From: Carposina sasakii
Taxonomy: Eukaryota; Arthropoda; Insecta; Lepidoptera; Carposinidae
Direction: 5' to 3'
Assembly: GCA_014607495.2 (NCBI GenBank)
Contig: CP053165.1
Location: forward strand, 1,978,906 to 2,042,905
DNA length: 64,000 bases
Position numbers and translations under genes: made by a program. How positions within the stretch are numbered: the first letter of the stretch is position 1; each line of letters opens with the position of its first letter. The notes below the pieces were generated by a model. The model had not been told where the DNA came from. It saw only the letters and a list, made by a program, of their open reading frames with translations, and did not search any database. Shown here piece by piece: positions 21,726 to 33,364 of this stretch.

Positions 21726-21953
21726 TCCTACTAAGATTATAAAGGCGAAAGTTTGTAAGTATGGATGGATGGATGTTTGTTACTCATTCACGTGAGAACG
21801 GCTGGAGCGATTTTAATAAAATTTAGTATTAAGTTAGCTGACACATTGGATTAACACATAGGCTTTTTATCAGGAAAATATTTTTATCTCGGATAATTTC
21901 GACATTTTATTTTTTCTGGAGTCCACGCAGATGAAGTCGCGGGCGTCCACTAG
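21726..21953 (+). mobile_element. Small complete non-autonomous Helitron
   Basis: Starts TCCTACTAAGATTATAAAGG after an A and ends GTCGCGGGCGTCCACTAG followed by T. It is 228 bp with the standard A|TC...CTAG|T boundaries and no coding capacity. Its 3' end is shared with the 303-bp Helitron at 53228-53530. Confidence 0.85.
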
Positions 21954-22920
21954 TAATATACTGTCTTTTTTAATTTCTTGTTTAACTAAAATCTGTACCC
22001 TCAGTGAAAACTGATATAAGTCTGAAATGATAGTTTTGAGAAAAACGGCTTCAAAGTTTTTGCACATTTACATGCGTATAACTTTTTTGTTATGTATTGT
22101 ATTAGGAAAGTAAAAACTGATTGAGATAGATAATTTTAGCCTCTATGCTGTGATGTATATAAGCACTATATTTAATATATTTTAAGTAATGCATTTCACA
22201 TAAAAATTCATTTGTGTAAAATAATTTAAGTAAAATAATATTATTTTACACTAATCTACTAGTGCAGTTGATGTTGGTGAAACATGGTACATCTATGGAT
22301 TCAGATAGCATTTAATTATATAATTATTAATATCTAACAAAACTTTCAGAACAAAACTATCGCAAAATAGTAGTCTCTTTATTTTGCAGTCACTAAAATA
22401 CAATTATTACTATATAATAAATAAAAAATTATCTAACACATAAGATAACATGATAAAAAAATATGTCTAATAATATATCTCAACTTGTTTTCTTAAAGTT
22501 TTAATTTCTGGATTGTATCAAATAATACAAATATTTTAGTGGCACAATCATAGTAATAATGTAGGTTTGTAGTTCTTCTGATATTGGTTATGCAACAAGT
22601 ATTTCAGATTTATATGTTTTTTATTGTAGCCTAGAATTTAAATAACAAATTGAACTTTAATATATATAATAATAATTTAATATTATTAACCCTTACAATA
22701 GTTTGAACAATCATCAGTCTTTGATTTCAATCTTACGGAAGAGATCAGTTAAATTAAATTTTCGAGTTACTTAATGTGGTGACTAAGAACCATTAAATTT
22801 AAAAACGGCAATACACTAGTCTAACAATTATCTTTGTGCTCTTAATACTATACTTAATACTTATTATGGCAGTTTTATCTTTAACGCGATATACTTGGTA
22901 ACCCTACTTAAGTATTTATG
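21954..22920. other. Very AT-rich, no feature seen
   Basis: No supported feature. Confidence 0.4.
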
Positions 22921-23514
22921 CAATCGACAAACCTTCTGAGAAAACAGCTTCCAGTTTCATTAATCTCTGTAAAATTTTGAACTTAAAGAAAACAATCTAT
23001 AAAATAAAATAAGCCAAAATGCTTTTTGTAAGCGAGCTCAGTAGAAATAAAGTAATCAAAACATAATAATATAAACAATTAAATTATCAGAGAAAATAAG
23101 TATCTAAAATCTGACAGCATAATATTCTTCTTCCTTAATTAAATCTGGGTCTAAATTAGAAGATACATCACCGGTCGTGGGCAAGTTAATGTAGAACTCA
23201 TGACCGTTTGATTCAATATAATCCTAAAGAGTAGTTACCCAATCAACAAACATTCTGAGATCAAAGAAAACAATCTATAAAATAAAATAAACCACAACGA
23301 AAAATGCTTTTTCTAAGCGAGCTCAATAGAAATAAAGTAATCAAAACATAATAATATAAATAATTAAATTATTAGTAAAAATAAGTATCTAAAACCTGAC
23401 AGCACAATACTCTTCTTCCTCAACTAAATCTGGATCTAAATTAGGAGATATATCAGTGGTTGAGGGCAAGTTAATGTAGAACTCATGAGCGCTTGGTTCA
23501 ATATAATCCAAAAG
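22921..23514 (-). repeat. Tandem duplication of a transposase-like gene's 3' end
   Basis: 22921-23224 and 23240-23514 are direct copies. Shared markers are AACAATCTATAAAATAAAAT, GTAATCAAAACATAATAATA and GGGCAAGTTAATGTAGAACT. Each copy encodes on the minus strand the last 35-40 residues of the adjoining pseudogene, ending in a YAVRF or CAVRF terminus plus stop, together with its 3' flank. The outer copy has an extra ~40 bp near 22945-22985. Confidence 0.85.
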
Positions 23515-25102
23515 AGAAATCAGATCTGCTTTTTTCTCTGCTGCTGTAGGCACTGGCTCAACGTAACATTTCTTAATACTTTCTAAATTAATATTTTGAT
23601 CATGTCTTTTGCCTCTTCTTGCATATGACATGGCATTAAATTTGTTGGCCGTGTAGCTCTCTTTGTAATTAAATATCGGAAACTGTCCCTTGGTGTAAAC
23701 TAAGTGTTGTGTATTTGACCAAACAAACTTTTCGCCCCTAGTATTTACCTTCTTTACTTGAAGTTGTTTATTGGAAAAATCAGCAAAATCATAGAAATCG
23801 TTAAAAGACATTTCTATAACAGAAAATTTATTAGCACGATTAGACGAACTACGGACTAACTGACACCAATCTCTTGGAAGATGAATTTTCATAGAAGTGC
23901 GCTTCTTCGTGCGTTCTATCAGCGCATGATCAGAATCTACTTCCATGTGAGTATGACCAGGGACTAAAAATTTATGTTCTACCTATACAGTAGTCAATTG
24001 GGCTGAGTTCTGAACAAGTATAAGTGACATTGTTGTTACAACTTAATTCTTATTTTGTACCGCGCATGAATCTGAGTACATAATTAATTTGGATGCATTT
24101 GGATGCAATAATGGTAAACGATTAATAACAAAGTCGTATAAGCAAGAAGAAATTTGATTTGCTCCTCTGCCTCCCCTTGATTCTGGCCACATGTAGCAAT
24201 AAGCATGATTAGTTTTGAAGTCATGTACAGTCAGGTTGTAAACCCATAGTTGCCGTTTATAAAAAGCACTTGAAATAGTTAAAAGTGGCGTCGGTAAGCA
24301 TTGCTGCAAGTCGAACGCTTTCACACATGTATCATCAAACTCTTTTGCGATATCTTTATCTCTGCGTTTTTCATTATATGCCGCTTCGTACTGTTCTTGA
24401 TGTTGTTTTAGAATATCTTGTATATTATTCGTTTATTTCGGTGAGTTAGCATATTTTAATTTAATTTGTAGTAAATTACGCTTGTTACATGTGTCCACAG
24501 CTGGTTTATTGAAAGACAAATTCATATTTTTAAAAACAGATCGGTATACGGATAAGCTAACAGGATTATCAACCTCAACTCTATAAAGATTGTACATTTT
24601 TTCAATAGACAGGTCACAACTTAAATACTTCTTCGATGTTTTTGCCCTAGAGTAATGACTTTCAAACGCAGGAAATGTATTAATGTGTTCTTTAACTTCA
24701 TTCAATTTTGACTCTGATACTTTTCTGTAACTAGCTGCCCGACCTTGTTCAGTTTTTACCACACGTCCATATTTTTGAATTTTTTCGTTTACTGTTTGCA
24801 GAAAACGATTAGACTCACCTAATGTTTTAAGCAAGCAGCCTTTGCAAATATTTTACTCTACCAAAGTAAATAAGTTTGTATTTGTTTGCATATTCCCGAT
24901 GTCGTTTACTTTACGTAGATATTAATCTTTCTAGATATTTAGTACGTTCGTCATATGAGCCTAAGCCCCAATACTCACCAAAAATGTACTGTCTCTCGAC
25001 TTCTGGAATTAACTCCTTACAAGAATGTAAGTGCATTAAAAGCTCGACTCGGGACAAGCTTTCCCGCCTTTTTATGTAGGATAATCCAGCGTTTCTATTC
25101 AT
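23389..25102 (-). pseudogene. DDE-like transposase-type gene, nonsense-interrupted
   Basis: The frame from 24834 down to 23389 stays in one register but is broken by three stops: TAA at 24433-24435, TAA at 24043-24045 and TAG at 23983-23985. Read across these, it has in order LLKTLGESNRF, HAYCYMWPESRGGRGANQIS, IMYSDSCAVQNKN, KFLVPGHTHMEVDSDHALIE and a C-terminal EFYINLPSTTDIS. Upstream, 25102-24911 in another frame adds EVERQYIFGEYWGLGSYDER, so one frameshift lies near 24900. The S-D-S-C-QN and GH-HME-DSDH motifs look like acidic catalytic blocks of an RNase H-fold transposase family common in insects and often left as uncharacterised protein. I cannot assign its superfamily. Terminal repeats were not found. 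Function is certainly lost here. Confidence 0.7.
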
Positions 25103-26978
25103 AATTCTCTTTAACCGATCTTCTCTTCTTTCCTTTAACGACTTTCGTTTCTTCTTTTCTTATGGTTGATTCGGTACGTCAGATTCGATGCGATAAATGT
25201 AAATTGTCTCTTTCACGCCGGTATGAAACTCGCACATTAGAAGAAGATAGAAGTATGAAATTAAAATCACTTGACACCAACAGATTTTTCGCAAAGTTTG
25301 CAAGGACCTAGTAACATTTTTGATTTAAGTGGGTTGTATTAATTGACACAAACATAATGATACTTATACGGTCTCGTAGAAAATAATGTATTTCGAAATA
25401 TATTAGAAAACACCAAATTTCTAAAATTTTTATATAATGTCAAATGTATTACATCAAATTACGTCAATATTCACATTAATATTACACATAGATCAAGTCG
25501 TGAACTGCAATACATTTTAAATTGTATCATGACCAACAATCTTATATCAATGTACTTTTGATGGTTAAGATAATTTAACTGTATCTGTATTATTTTATAC
25601 TTACAATTGAAATAAAATATATAAAACTCTATGAATACATGTCACATTAAATCTCTACACACAAGGCTTTCAAGGCTATTTGATGATTTATGGCGACTTG
25701 TATTATTACGCACAAAAAATATCTTCGTATCCAGACGAGCTACAGTTACGTGGATTACATAGAAAAATAGAGCATTTTACACAGATTCTATATGTATAAA
25801 AATCTTAAAAGTGCTATAACTCGACTTATATCAGTTTTCACTGAGGGTACAGAAATATTCTCTTTGTTAAAGAAAGCGCTAGTATAATATAAGATAAACA
25901 CACTTTTCAAGGGCATTTCTTTAAGACTGGTCGAGGCATCCCATGACCGAAGGGCTATGAGCCCTAATACATTCCTAAAATGCATTTCAAAATCAACGTC
26001 AAAGTTCTATTGCTAAAGCAGCAATAAAAAACCTTAAGAACTATAATATGCAAAAGCAACTCATACAGCAAACAGATAAAGTCTACATTCGATTCAGTGT
26101 TTAAAAAAAGACCTTACGAAAAGATTCTCCAATCCTGCCGGAAACCAGGTGGGAACGTGGCATCTCACCCAGAACTAGATATTGATTCTAGACTATTTCC
26201 TGAGTTTTGTCGAGTAAGGAAATGCTTTGCACTGTACCCGTATCGATTTGCTTACGTCAATATCAAAATATACTGTTATTTTCTATGATCTCAGTGTGTT
26301 ATTTAAACGTTAAAAGCCGCTCGGTGTGTTGTTAAAACGTTATAAAGTTCTTCCGAAGAATAATTAATTCGGTGCGGCGAACCATTTTTCTCGTTTATAG
26401 TACATTAAGGTTTTAAATTTATTGAAAATTGTGAAGTGTTATTATTATAAATATATCCAATCATATCCCTTGGAAAACTAATTAGCAACTGAAACGCTAA
26501 ATTTTCATCAAAATTGCTCCACCCCAAATCTTATAGCACTCAAAATGCTTTTAAAATCGACCTTGCTTGCTTTTAAGTAGTAAACACGTTAATTGAAGGC
26601 TTCTTCTTATTGGGAGAATATTTCGATACCTTTGCGAACTTGCTGTCGCTCGTGAAATTGTTATATTGTCGAAACATCCTGGACTTCTCGTTAAATCCAG
26701 TAGAATTGTCGTACAACTCTCTATTAGTAGATAACATTTATCATCATTGAAGGAACTAAAGGTAGCCTGACAGTCGAATTGATAGATCGAGCCAACGATG
26801 GACTTATTGATTAATTTCGTTAACATGTTTCTCATTAATATTAAAATTGTTTATGACTAGTTTTTCGGGAACTAACAGCCAATTTCAATAACCAATCTCG
26901 AGAGATTTTTTTAATATTTCAGATTGAATTGTCAATTGTTTTCACACAAAATTTCAAATTTTTACTATCTCTACTATT
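25103..26978. other. No gene seen
   Basis: AT-rich. At 26284-26345 two imperfect ~30-bp units share GTGTGTT(A/G)TT(T/A)AAACGTTA. No coding similarity recognised. Confidence 0.4.
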
Positions 26979-27733
26979 GAAAACAGTCGTTTGGCCTCGT
27001 TGTTAATCCGGACAAATCTCAGGCTATGGTTATTGGTAGCAGGTTTAAGCAACAAATTTTAAATCAATCCAACATTCCGCAATTATTATATAATGGGGTT
27101 GTGATACCCTATACTGATAAGGCCAAGAACTTAGGTCTTACATTTGACCGTATTTTTTCGTGGTCGTCTCAGGTAAGTGAGGTAAGTAGGAAAGTGCATT
27201 CCACCTTCCATGTACTTAAACGTCTTCAAAATTTGCTACCTTTTAACACAAAAATCACTTTAGCTCAATCCCTTCTTCTGCCACTATTAGACTATGCTGA
27301 TGTTTGCTATTCTGATGCCAATGAGGAGCTGCTCAATAAACTGGAACGTCTTCAAAATTTGGGTATTCGTTTTATATACGGCTTACGCAAGTATGACCAT
27401 GTAACTCAATTTCGGAAAGAGCTCAAATGGCTCCCAATTCGACTTCGCCGGAATGTTCACATACTAACACTTCTATTTAAAATTTTATACCATATACCCT
27501 GTCCTGTTTATTTGCGTGAGCGATTTGATTATCTGTTCTCAAGAGATCGCCCACTACGATCAGCTACTACTTCTCTTCTTAAAACTCCCCGTCATAATTC
27601 TGTTGCATATGACTACTCCTACACTGTCTATGCAGTCAAGCTGTGGAACTCACTACCGCACACCATACGTGATTGTCCTACAATTGACATATTTAAGAGA
27701 CAAGTAAAGGCATACTACCTTTCTCTTCCTTAG
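26979..27733 (+). CDS. LINE reverse transcriptase, intact C-terminal part (5'-truncated element)
   Basis: The open frame extends upstream of the first ATG (27026) to about 26979 and begins KQSFGLVVNPDKSQAMVIGS, matching the motif after the YxDD box in Jockey/CR1-type reverse transcriptases (G-L-x-x-N-x-x-K-S). It continues with KAKNLGLTFD, SLLLPLLDYADVCYSDA, ERLQNLGIRFIYGL, FRKELKWLPIRLRRNVHILT, VKLWNSLPHTIRDCPTIDIF and a terminal FKRQVKAYYLSLP. These are the thumb and C-terminal region, with about 250 codons and no stop. The catalytic YxDD and the endonuclease are missing, so it is inactive by 5' truncation, the usual fate of LINE inserts. The lack of internal stops points to a fairly recent insertion. 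Confidence 0.85.
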
Positions 27734-28000
27734 TAGGTTTGTCGGTTAGGTTAGGTTTATTATATGTAGATATGTATTATTATTTAGGTATATTGATATT
27801 ATGAGGTTTATGTAAGTATATTTATTTGGTATTGTGTACACATACAATCTACCTTTTTCACTCAACTTTCGCTATCACAAGTAGTTTGCTGGAAGAAATC
27901 TCTTATAGGGATAAGCACGTCTCTGTACATTGTCAATGTAAAATGTTTTTCCATATAAAATGTTTGTGTACAATAAAGAATAGAATAGAATAGAAATTGA
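27734..28000 (+). mobile_element. 3' UTR and tail of the LINE
   Basis: Follows the stop codon directly. It contains GGTATTGTGTACACATACAA, TTTGCTGGAAGAAATCTCTT and ACAATAAAGAATAGAATAGA. The (AATAG)n microsatellite is the 3' end. ATTGA before and after the insert (about 26972 and 27998) could be a short target duplication, but this is weak. Confidence 0.8.
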
Positions 28001-28059
28001 CCGTAAATCGTCAGTTAGCTGATGCGGGAGTTTATTCAAATACATCAATTGAGTCTCCT

Positions 28060-28185
28060 TAATGTTGTAAGAGTCGACTAAGGAATTCAGGGGCGTTCTC
28101 TCGACTGTTAGTTGTCAGTGACTATGTTCTTCGTGATTCCGCAGTACACAGTACCCCATTTTGGGAACACCGTATAATATTAGAC
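28060..28185 (+). repeat. Family D repeat
   Basis: AGAGTCGACTAAGGAATTCA, GGCGTTCTCTCGACTGTTAG, then CCCCATTTTGGGAACACCGT. The first and last phrases are the two modules of family D in their usual order. Confidence 0.55.
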
Positions 28186-28220
28186 TATATACAAAATGCA
28201 AAATATTCTTGACAATCCTT

Positions 28221-28475
28221 TTATTCTATTCTATTCTATTCTTTATTGTACACAGACATTTGTAGGTATGTAAAAACATTTTACATTGACAATGTACAAA
28301 CCTTATCCCTATACAAGTGGTTTGCTGGAAGAAATCTCTTGTGATAGCGAAAGTTGGGTGAAAAAGGTAGATTGTATGTGTACACAATACCAAATAAATA
28401 TACTTACATAAACCTACATAATATCAATATACCTAAATAATAATACATATCTACATATAATAAACCTAACCTACA
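28221..28475 (-). mobile_element. Second LINE 3' UTR copy, inverted, with an internal micro-inversion
   Basis: The minus strand matches 27734-28000, from GTTAGGTTTATTATATGTAG to the (AATAG)n end (plus strand TTCTATTCTATTCTATTC). Inside it, a ~25-bp segment containing TTTGCTGGAAGAAATCTCTT is flipped relative to the first copy while both flanks (CTTTCGCTATCACAA and ATAGGGATAAG) keep their order. 5'-truncated within the UTR; no coding part. Confidence 0.85.
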
Positions 28476-29933
28476 TAGACTTACAATAAAAATTAATTAC
28501 ATATATTATGAATAAAAAGATTGGCAATAATATTTTGCAATTAATCCAATGCTGTCTCATTTATTCTAGATAATAACCCGATTTTGGTTTTTTAACTATA
28601 TACTTATTTTTCTTTTTCAGATAACAAAACTAAAGAAGTTTCCTTAATATAAAGGTAAGTCATAAACTAGCTTAGAAAAGAAAATCCAAAGATAATAAAG
28701 GTTATTATGACTGGAGATGTGCCTGTGCCAACAAAATTTATTATTTACTTAAATAACAAAATACAGGTAGTTTTGGACGTTATCCAAAACATGAAAAATG
28801 TTCCGATTGGGGACATCATCTAAGTATTATAAAAATGAAATGTTGTTTTATTCATTGAAAATGTACGAGTATAGTTTAACATTTTCGATATCAAGCTTGC
28901 AACTCATTCCGAGCTTTGTATGGATAGCAGATTACATGTCTTTATCGGTTTTTCAAATATTTTTTTAATATTCTTCTTCATAAAGTAGTATTTGCCGTAC
29001 TAATTTTAGATACTTAATCTAGCTTTTTACACACATCTACATTGTTGACATTTAAATGGATTTTTATACTTATTTTACTGTAATTGTGGTGTAATAGAAA
29101 TGGTCATAAATATAATCACGAAACTAACTTAGCTCACTTGTATCATGATGTACTATAATATCTATTCAAACTGTTTTAATCGAAATAAATAAACCAGCGA
29201 CTAACAGAAATCAGTTAAATTCGCATGGCTTTATTTATTTTAGTTGACCTTTGTTCTTTAGGACTGAGCATTACATCATTCAAAGGACAAATACGAGTAT
29301 ACTTACTAAAAGTAATTAATTAACTTTAGTTTCTCAAGGGAATCATTGAATATGATTTTCTTTAGGACATTCACAAATTATGGCCCGATACTCTAGTGTG
29401 CAAACTAGCGATATCATGAGAGCTTACTTATATACCAACATACATTTAATTAGTCCCTTAATTCGCAAAGGTCCCATATCATCCCGGCTGGCGTGCATTA
29501 GTTCCGGATAACTCCTTGTCACACCAAACCTGCGGACAGGCCAGATTACTTACAAGTACAAGGGTAAGGTCGTTAAATAATCGTATAACTGACAAAATTT
29601 GAGCGAGAACTTTACATGGAAAGTTTTGTTGACATGATATTGTTGAGTTGAATAATGATGTCTATTTTACCGGCGGTGTGTGCATGGAACAAAACTATAT
29701 CTAAAATAAAACACATTTGAATGATGTTCAAATTCTTTTGTAATGTAACGGATGAATACAAATACCTTTATCTAGAATTCAATGAGTATGGGCTCTTCTC
29801 TTATGGAAGAGACACATAAAAATTATTCTGCTCTGAGAACTCATAGTAATGTGTTGGTTTTTAACTGGTTAAGTCTGTAGAAACTGTAAAAACTGTAGTC
29901 TGTACGTAGTCTGAAAAACGTCAACTAAACGAT
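28476..29933. other. AT-rich stretch, no feature seen
   Basis: No supported gene or repeat. Confidence 0.4.
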
Positions 29934-30357
29934 CTGGGGGGCAATTCTCGAAAAGTCTAGAGTTGAAACGAACCGTTGTAGACGCTTAGAACAAAGCAAT
30001 AGGGAATATGCGTCTGACATGAAAACAGATTTTTTATATTTTATTTGAAAGATATTACAAATACATACCGAATAGTGCAAAAATAACATCAATCGGTTAG
30101 TAAATATCAAAGTTACAGGAGTTTAAAAGTTTGAAAAATTTAACCTAATTTAATTTAATTTGCCCTATTACTTTACGTTGACGTAATTAGACACATTTCA
30201 GTACAAGACAGATGTTTGCTTTTATCCTGTCATACTCGCCACCGATTCATGCTAAAATATACTCAAGCGGTAAGTATATTTGATTCGCACCGCGTTTCGT
30301 TAACGGTCCGTTAGTTTTTGCATTTCGGCTCAAATTTTTTGTAGAATTGCTCCCCAG
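29934..30357. mobile_element. TIR element with CTGGGGRGCAATTCT ends
   Basis: Left end CTGGGGGGCAATTCTCGAAA pairs with right end TAGAATTGCTCCCCAG. Inside, GAAACGAACCGTTG on the left is roughly mirrored by AACGGTCCGTTAG on the right. 424 bp, no transposase frame. No target duplication could be confirmed. Confidence 0.6.
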
Positions 30358-30529
30358 TCATATAATATATATGGCTTTTTTAACGTGGCAACGTGGGATA
30401 GCCAGCACTTAACAATAACGAAAAAGATACCAAAGCCATTATAAGCCTACCATAAGAAGGTCAAGTATAATAGAACAGTGATAAGTTGCTAGTTAATTGC
30501 CTGAGGAAACACCTCTAATTTAGTCGGCT

Positions 30530-30592
30530 TTTACGACATGCACGAACGATGAAGCGAATGTATTCTAGCGAAGCCCTACAGCACAGACTAAT
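30530..30592 (-). repeat. Family D repeat fragment
   Basis: CTTTTACGACATGCACGAAC and GCGAATGTATTCTAGCGAAG resemble the GACATGCACGGAAGGAGATG module at 43590 with many changes. Confidence 0.4.
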
Positions 30593-30894
30593 CGATCATA
30601 TCAAAATTTTATTAGGAACATGGTGGCTTGCGCAGCCTAATGTGATAAAGCCCTTAAGGGCTAAACCATGTCGTCCAGCTAGTTACATAATACAATAGAT
30701 GTCATGATAGTGTTGGCATCGAATATGCCGGCCCGTGCCAAAGTGCGGTATGTAAAGTTATTTCGAAAAAAAGCTTTACATTTTTATTTAAAACGGCCTA
30801 ACTTAAATTGGCTACTCGTAGTTATTAAAAATGGGGTTATTTGCAGATATGTACTAGATTCTTATAGTTATTTTACATGAAAATAAATTCAGTG

Positions 30895-30965
30895 GTACAG
30901 GCCCGTAACTGAAATAAAACCCACGCTTTCCGACTGAAAGGCGCACGTCTTAAGACATGCCTATC
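30895..30965 (-). mobile_element. Decayed tRNA-like SINE fragment
   Basis: GGTACAGGCCCGTAACTG and CCGACTGAAAGGCGCACGTC read on the minus strand as the remnant of the SINE at 46219 (GCACCTTCCAAGCGGGAGGC, then GGCCTGTACC). Confidence 0.45.
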
Positions 30966-30977
30966 TTTTTAATTACA

Positions 30978-31518
30978 CAGGTGTTTTTTCGTTGCCACCC
31001 TTAACGAAGGGTACGGACTCTATACATCAAATAAAGTAAGTTTATGTTAAAAAAAATGCTGGAAAACAATGGATTTTTTTTTAAATAAATAAATAAATAT
31101 TGTGTCCAGTGTCTATGCTAGTTTTATCATCATCATCATCATCATTTACAGCCCTGAGAAGTCTACTGTTGGATATAGGCCTCCCCAAAAACCTCCACTC
31201 CGACCGGTCGGACGCAGCCTGCATCCAACCGACGCCCGCGACCTTGACCAGGTCATCCGTCCACCTCGCGGGTGGCCTTCCCACGCTGCGCTTGCCGATA
31301 GTTTTATCATAGACAGATTTAATTATTTCTCGTGAAAAAATCCTGCTACGCGCGTCTATGTGCATTTATGCAGAAAAACGCAGTCTATTTACTCAACTTT
31401 GGACCCTAATATCTTGGGAACCAGACACTTCCCAGGTATACTTCCATAGAGAAAAATGATCGTGATGATGAGGAGATTCCGTAGTTTTCGGGAACGTTGA
31501 CGACCAAAAATCACCATG
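30978..31518 (+). mobile_element. MITE family M, split by an RTE insertion
   Basis: Ends CAGGTG and CACCATG are one-change versions of CAGGGTG/CACCCTG. Markers GAAGGGTACGGACTCTATAC, CAACTTTGGACCCTAATATC and CGTTGACGACCAAAAATCAC appear in the same order as in 9651-10033. About 180 bp of RTE-1 sequence with its target duplication interrupts it at 31120-31310. Confidence 0.8.
31131..31299 (-). mobile_element. RTE-1 3' end with 11-bp target duplication
   Basis: AGTTTTATCAT occurs at 31120-31130 and 31300-31310. Between them the minus strand encodes a GKRSVGRPPARWTDDLVKVA frame, then GVGWMQAASDRSEW, and ends in an (ATG)n tail. The frame shows no stop in this portion, unlike the other RTE-1 pieces, so it may be one of the youngest. 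Severely 5'-truncated. Confidence 0.85.
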
Positions 31519-31870
31519 TATAGTTATAATAATGTCATGCTACAGGATGTTATATCGTATTTTCTAATTACCGCTTATTTTGAAATAATCTTAAAATCTC
31601 TTTATATTTACCATAGTGTAGCCAGATTTAAATTTTCAGTGACAAGCAGCTAGCTAGCTAGAGAAAACGTCCCAGTGTTCCTTAGTGGAATCAACGACAT
31701 TCACGGAAGGAGATGCAGTCTATGTATTCCAGTGAACCCATACGGGTGCATAGGCTAGGCCAAAAGGAAGCTTTACAATACAATACAAAAATATTTATTT
31801 ACTAAGACAACACACATCACATAATATGGTAAACATAAAGCAACACAACAATAAAATATATAATTTAATT
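31519..31870. repeat. Repeat fragments: family D module and possible LINE tail
   Basis: CACGGAAGGAGATGCAGTCT and ATGTATTCCAGTGAACCCAT at 31694-31740 match family D. ACAATACAATACAAAAATAT at about 31786 may be a reversed LINE microsatellite tail. The rest is unassigned. Confidence 0.4.
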
Positions 31871-33364
31871 AAACATAATTGTGGTGTGTGATGTGTCAGC
31901 AAAATGGTCCCAGCATAGCGTAGTGTTGCAGTATTACCTGCAACGCTGATGTTACGCTAGAACCAGATAGTATGCATGAATTCTACTGAGCACACCACGC
32001 CGCACTATGATATATCTATACATAAAAATAAATAAAATTCTCGTTTCTCAAAATTATTTTATCTATATATGAATGATCAGGGAATTTAGGTGCTGGGCTG
32101 ACGGGAGATTTAAATTTAATTTATTTTAGGTATGTCAGAGTGATACCTGTATGTTTTCTCTTCTTTCTTCCGCGCGACATCTCTCGTAGGGTTCTGGTTC
32201 TTATAGAGACGCCAACTCGGTACCGCGATGTTTGGGCAACTGTCAAATAGGGAACTTAGCGCCGACGGCGCTCGCGGCGAAAAGAAACAAAACGATTAGA
32301 AGAGGGAGAAACAATTATATAATTTAACAATGAATACTTCTAAGTAAATTGTCGTTTTAATATTGAGCCACTAATTAGTTAGTTTACTATCTATTACAGT
32401 TTAAAGAAAACAAACATTTTACACCATAAACAAAACTGTGTTGGCTTAGTAAACAAAATTGCTTTACCGTTTGCTTTTTCACTAATGTTACCACAATAGC
32501 GCAGTACTTAACGGAGCGGAAAATTATCAGCGGCTTCTGTTTCCCTCGGGAACGCTTAATGACACAAAAAGAATAAGACAGCAAAAATAATCTCAAAAAT
32601 AACAGGAAAAACTCGCTTGCAATATTTTTGAAGCTACGCGTCAGAAACACGGAACTTATCTATAAACTGGAATGCGCCGACACATTTCGATGCTCAGTTA
32701 TATTAACTGTCCCGAATGTTCCAATTGGATATCTCGAAATATCTTGTAATAAGTTTTGAATTTTTTATAAATTCTTTAATCTACTTGTATATTTATTTTT
32801 CGGAATGATTAAAAACTGTGGGAATATCTCTATGAACATAAAGTTTATTTTAAGTCCTACAACTCTATAAACTTGCTTTGAGAGTTGTGCGTACTCATTT
32901 ATGGCCTTCCCATAAATGAGTGCGCACACATTGTGTGGCGCTAGAACCTCCAACGTACGGGCCCAGCTCCACGGCTTCGTAGCTGTAAAATGATGTTTTA
33001 GAGCGACACATTGCTATGGCATATCGTTCTATAGGTCATATTTCGATTAGCATACCTAACAATTTTAGCCGGCCATGCTCAATCCATTATTATAAAATCC
33101 TTGGTCAGATCTCTGAAACTTTTATATATTGGCGTCATCATTGTTGTTGTATTTAGTTTTACCGCGAGATAGAAAGGCGGTATTATTTTGTGATCTAGTA
33201 TAACATAATATTTGCTTCGAACATTGCTTTTAATATTGTTCCTATATTTTCTTTGTATACCAATGTTTTTATTGCCAGTCTGTAACATTAGGTACCTGTG
33301 CTCAGTCTTACAAGGGAATGGGGAAATAGACCGAGATATAAAATATCGAATTAGTTCAGGATGA
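31871..33364. other. No gene seen
   Basis: A GC-richer patch at 32155-32290 includes GACGGCGCTCGCGGCG. ATAAATGAGTGCGCACAC-type inverted phrases occur at 32885-32930 (GTGCGTACTCATTTATGG facing CATAAATGAGTGCGCAC), forming a small hairpin. No coding similarity. Confidence 0.4.

Noticed and set aside
26551..26835. 94-aa minus-strand open frame
   Set aside because: No recognisable motif, no splice context and no second copy. I could not support it as a gene.
32885..32930. Small hairpin around ATAAATGAGTGCGCAC as a regulatory element
   Set aside because: A hairpin of this size is expected by chance in 64 kb and nothing nearby gives it context.
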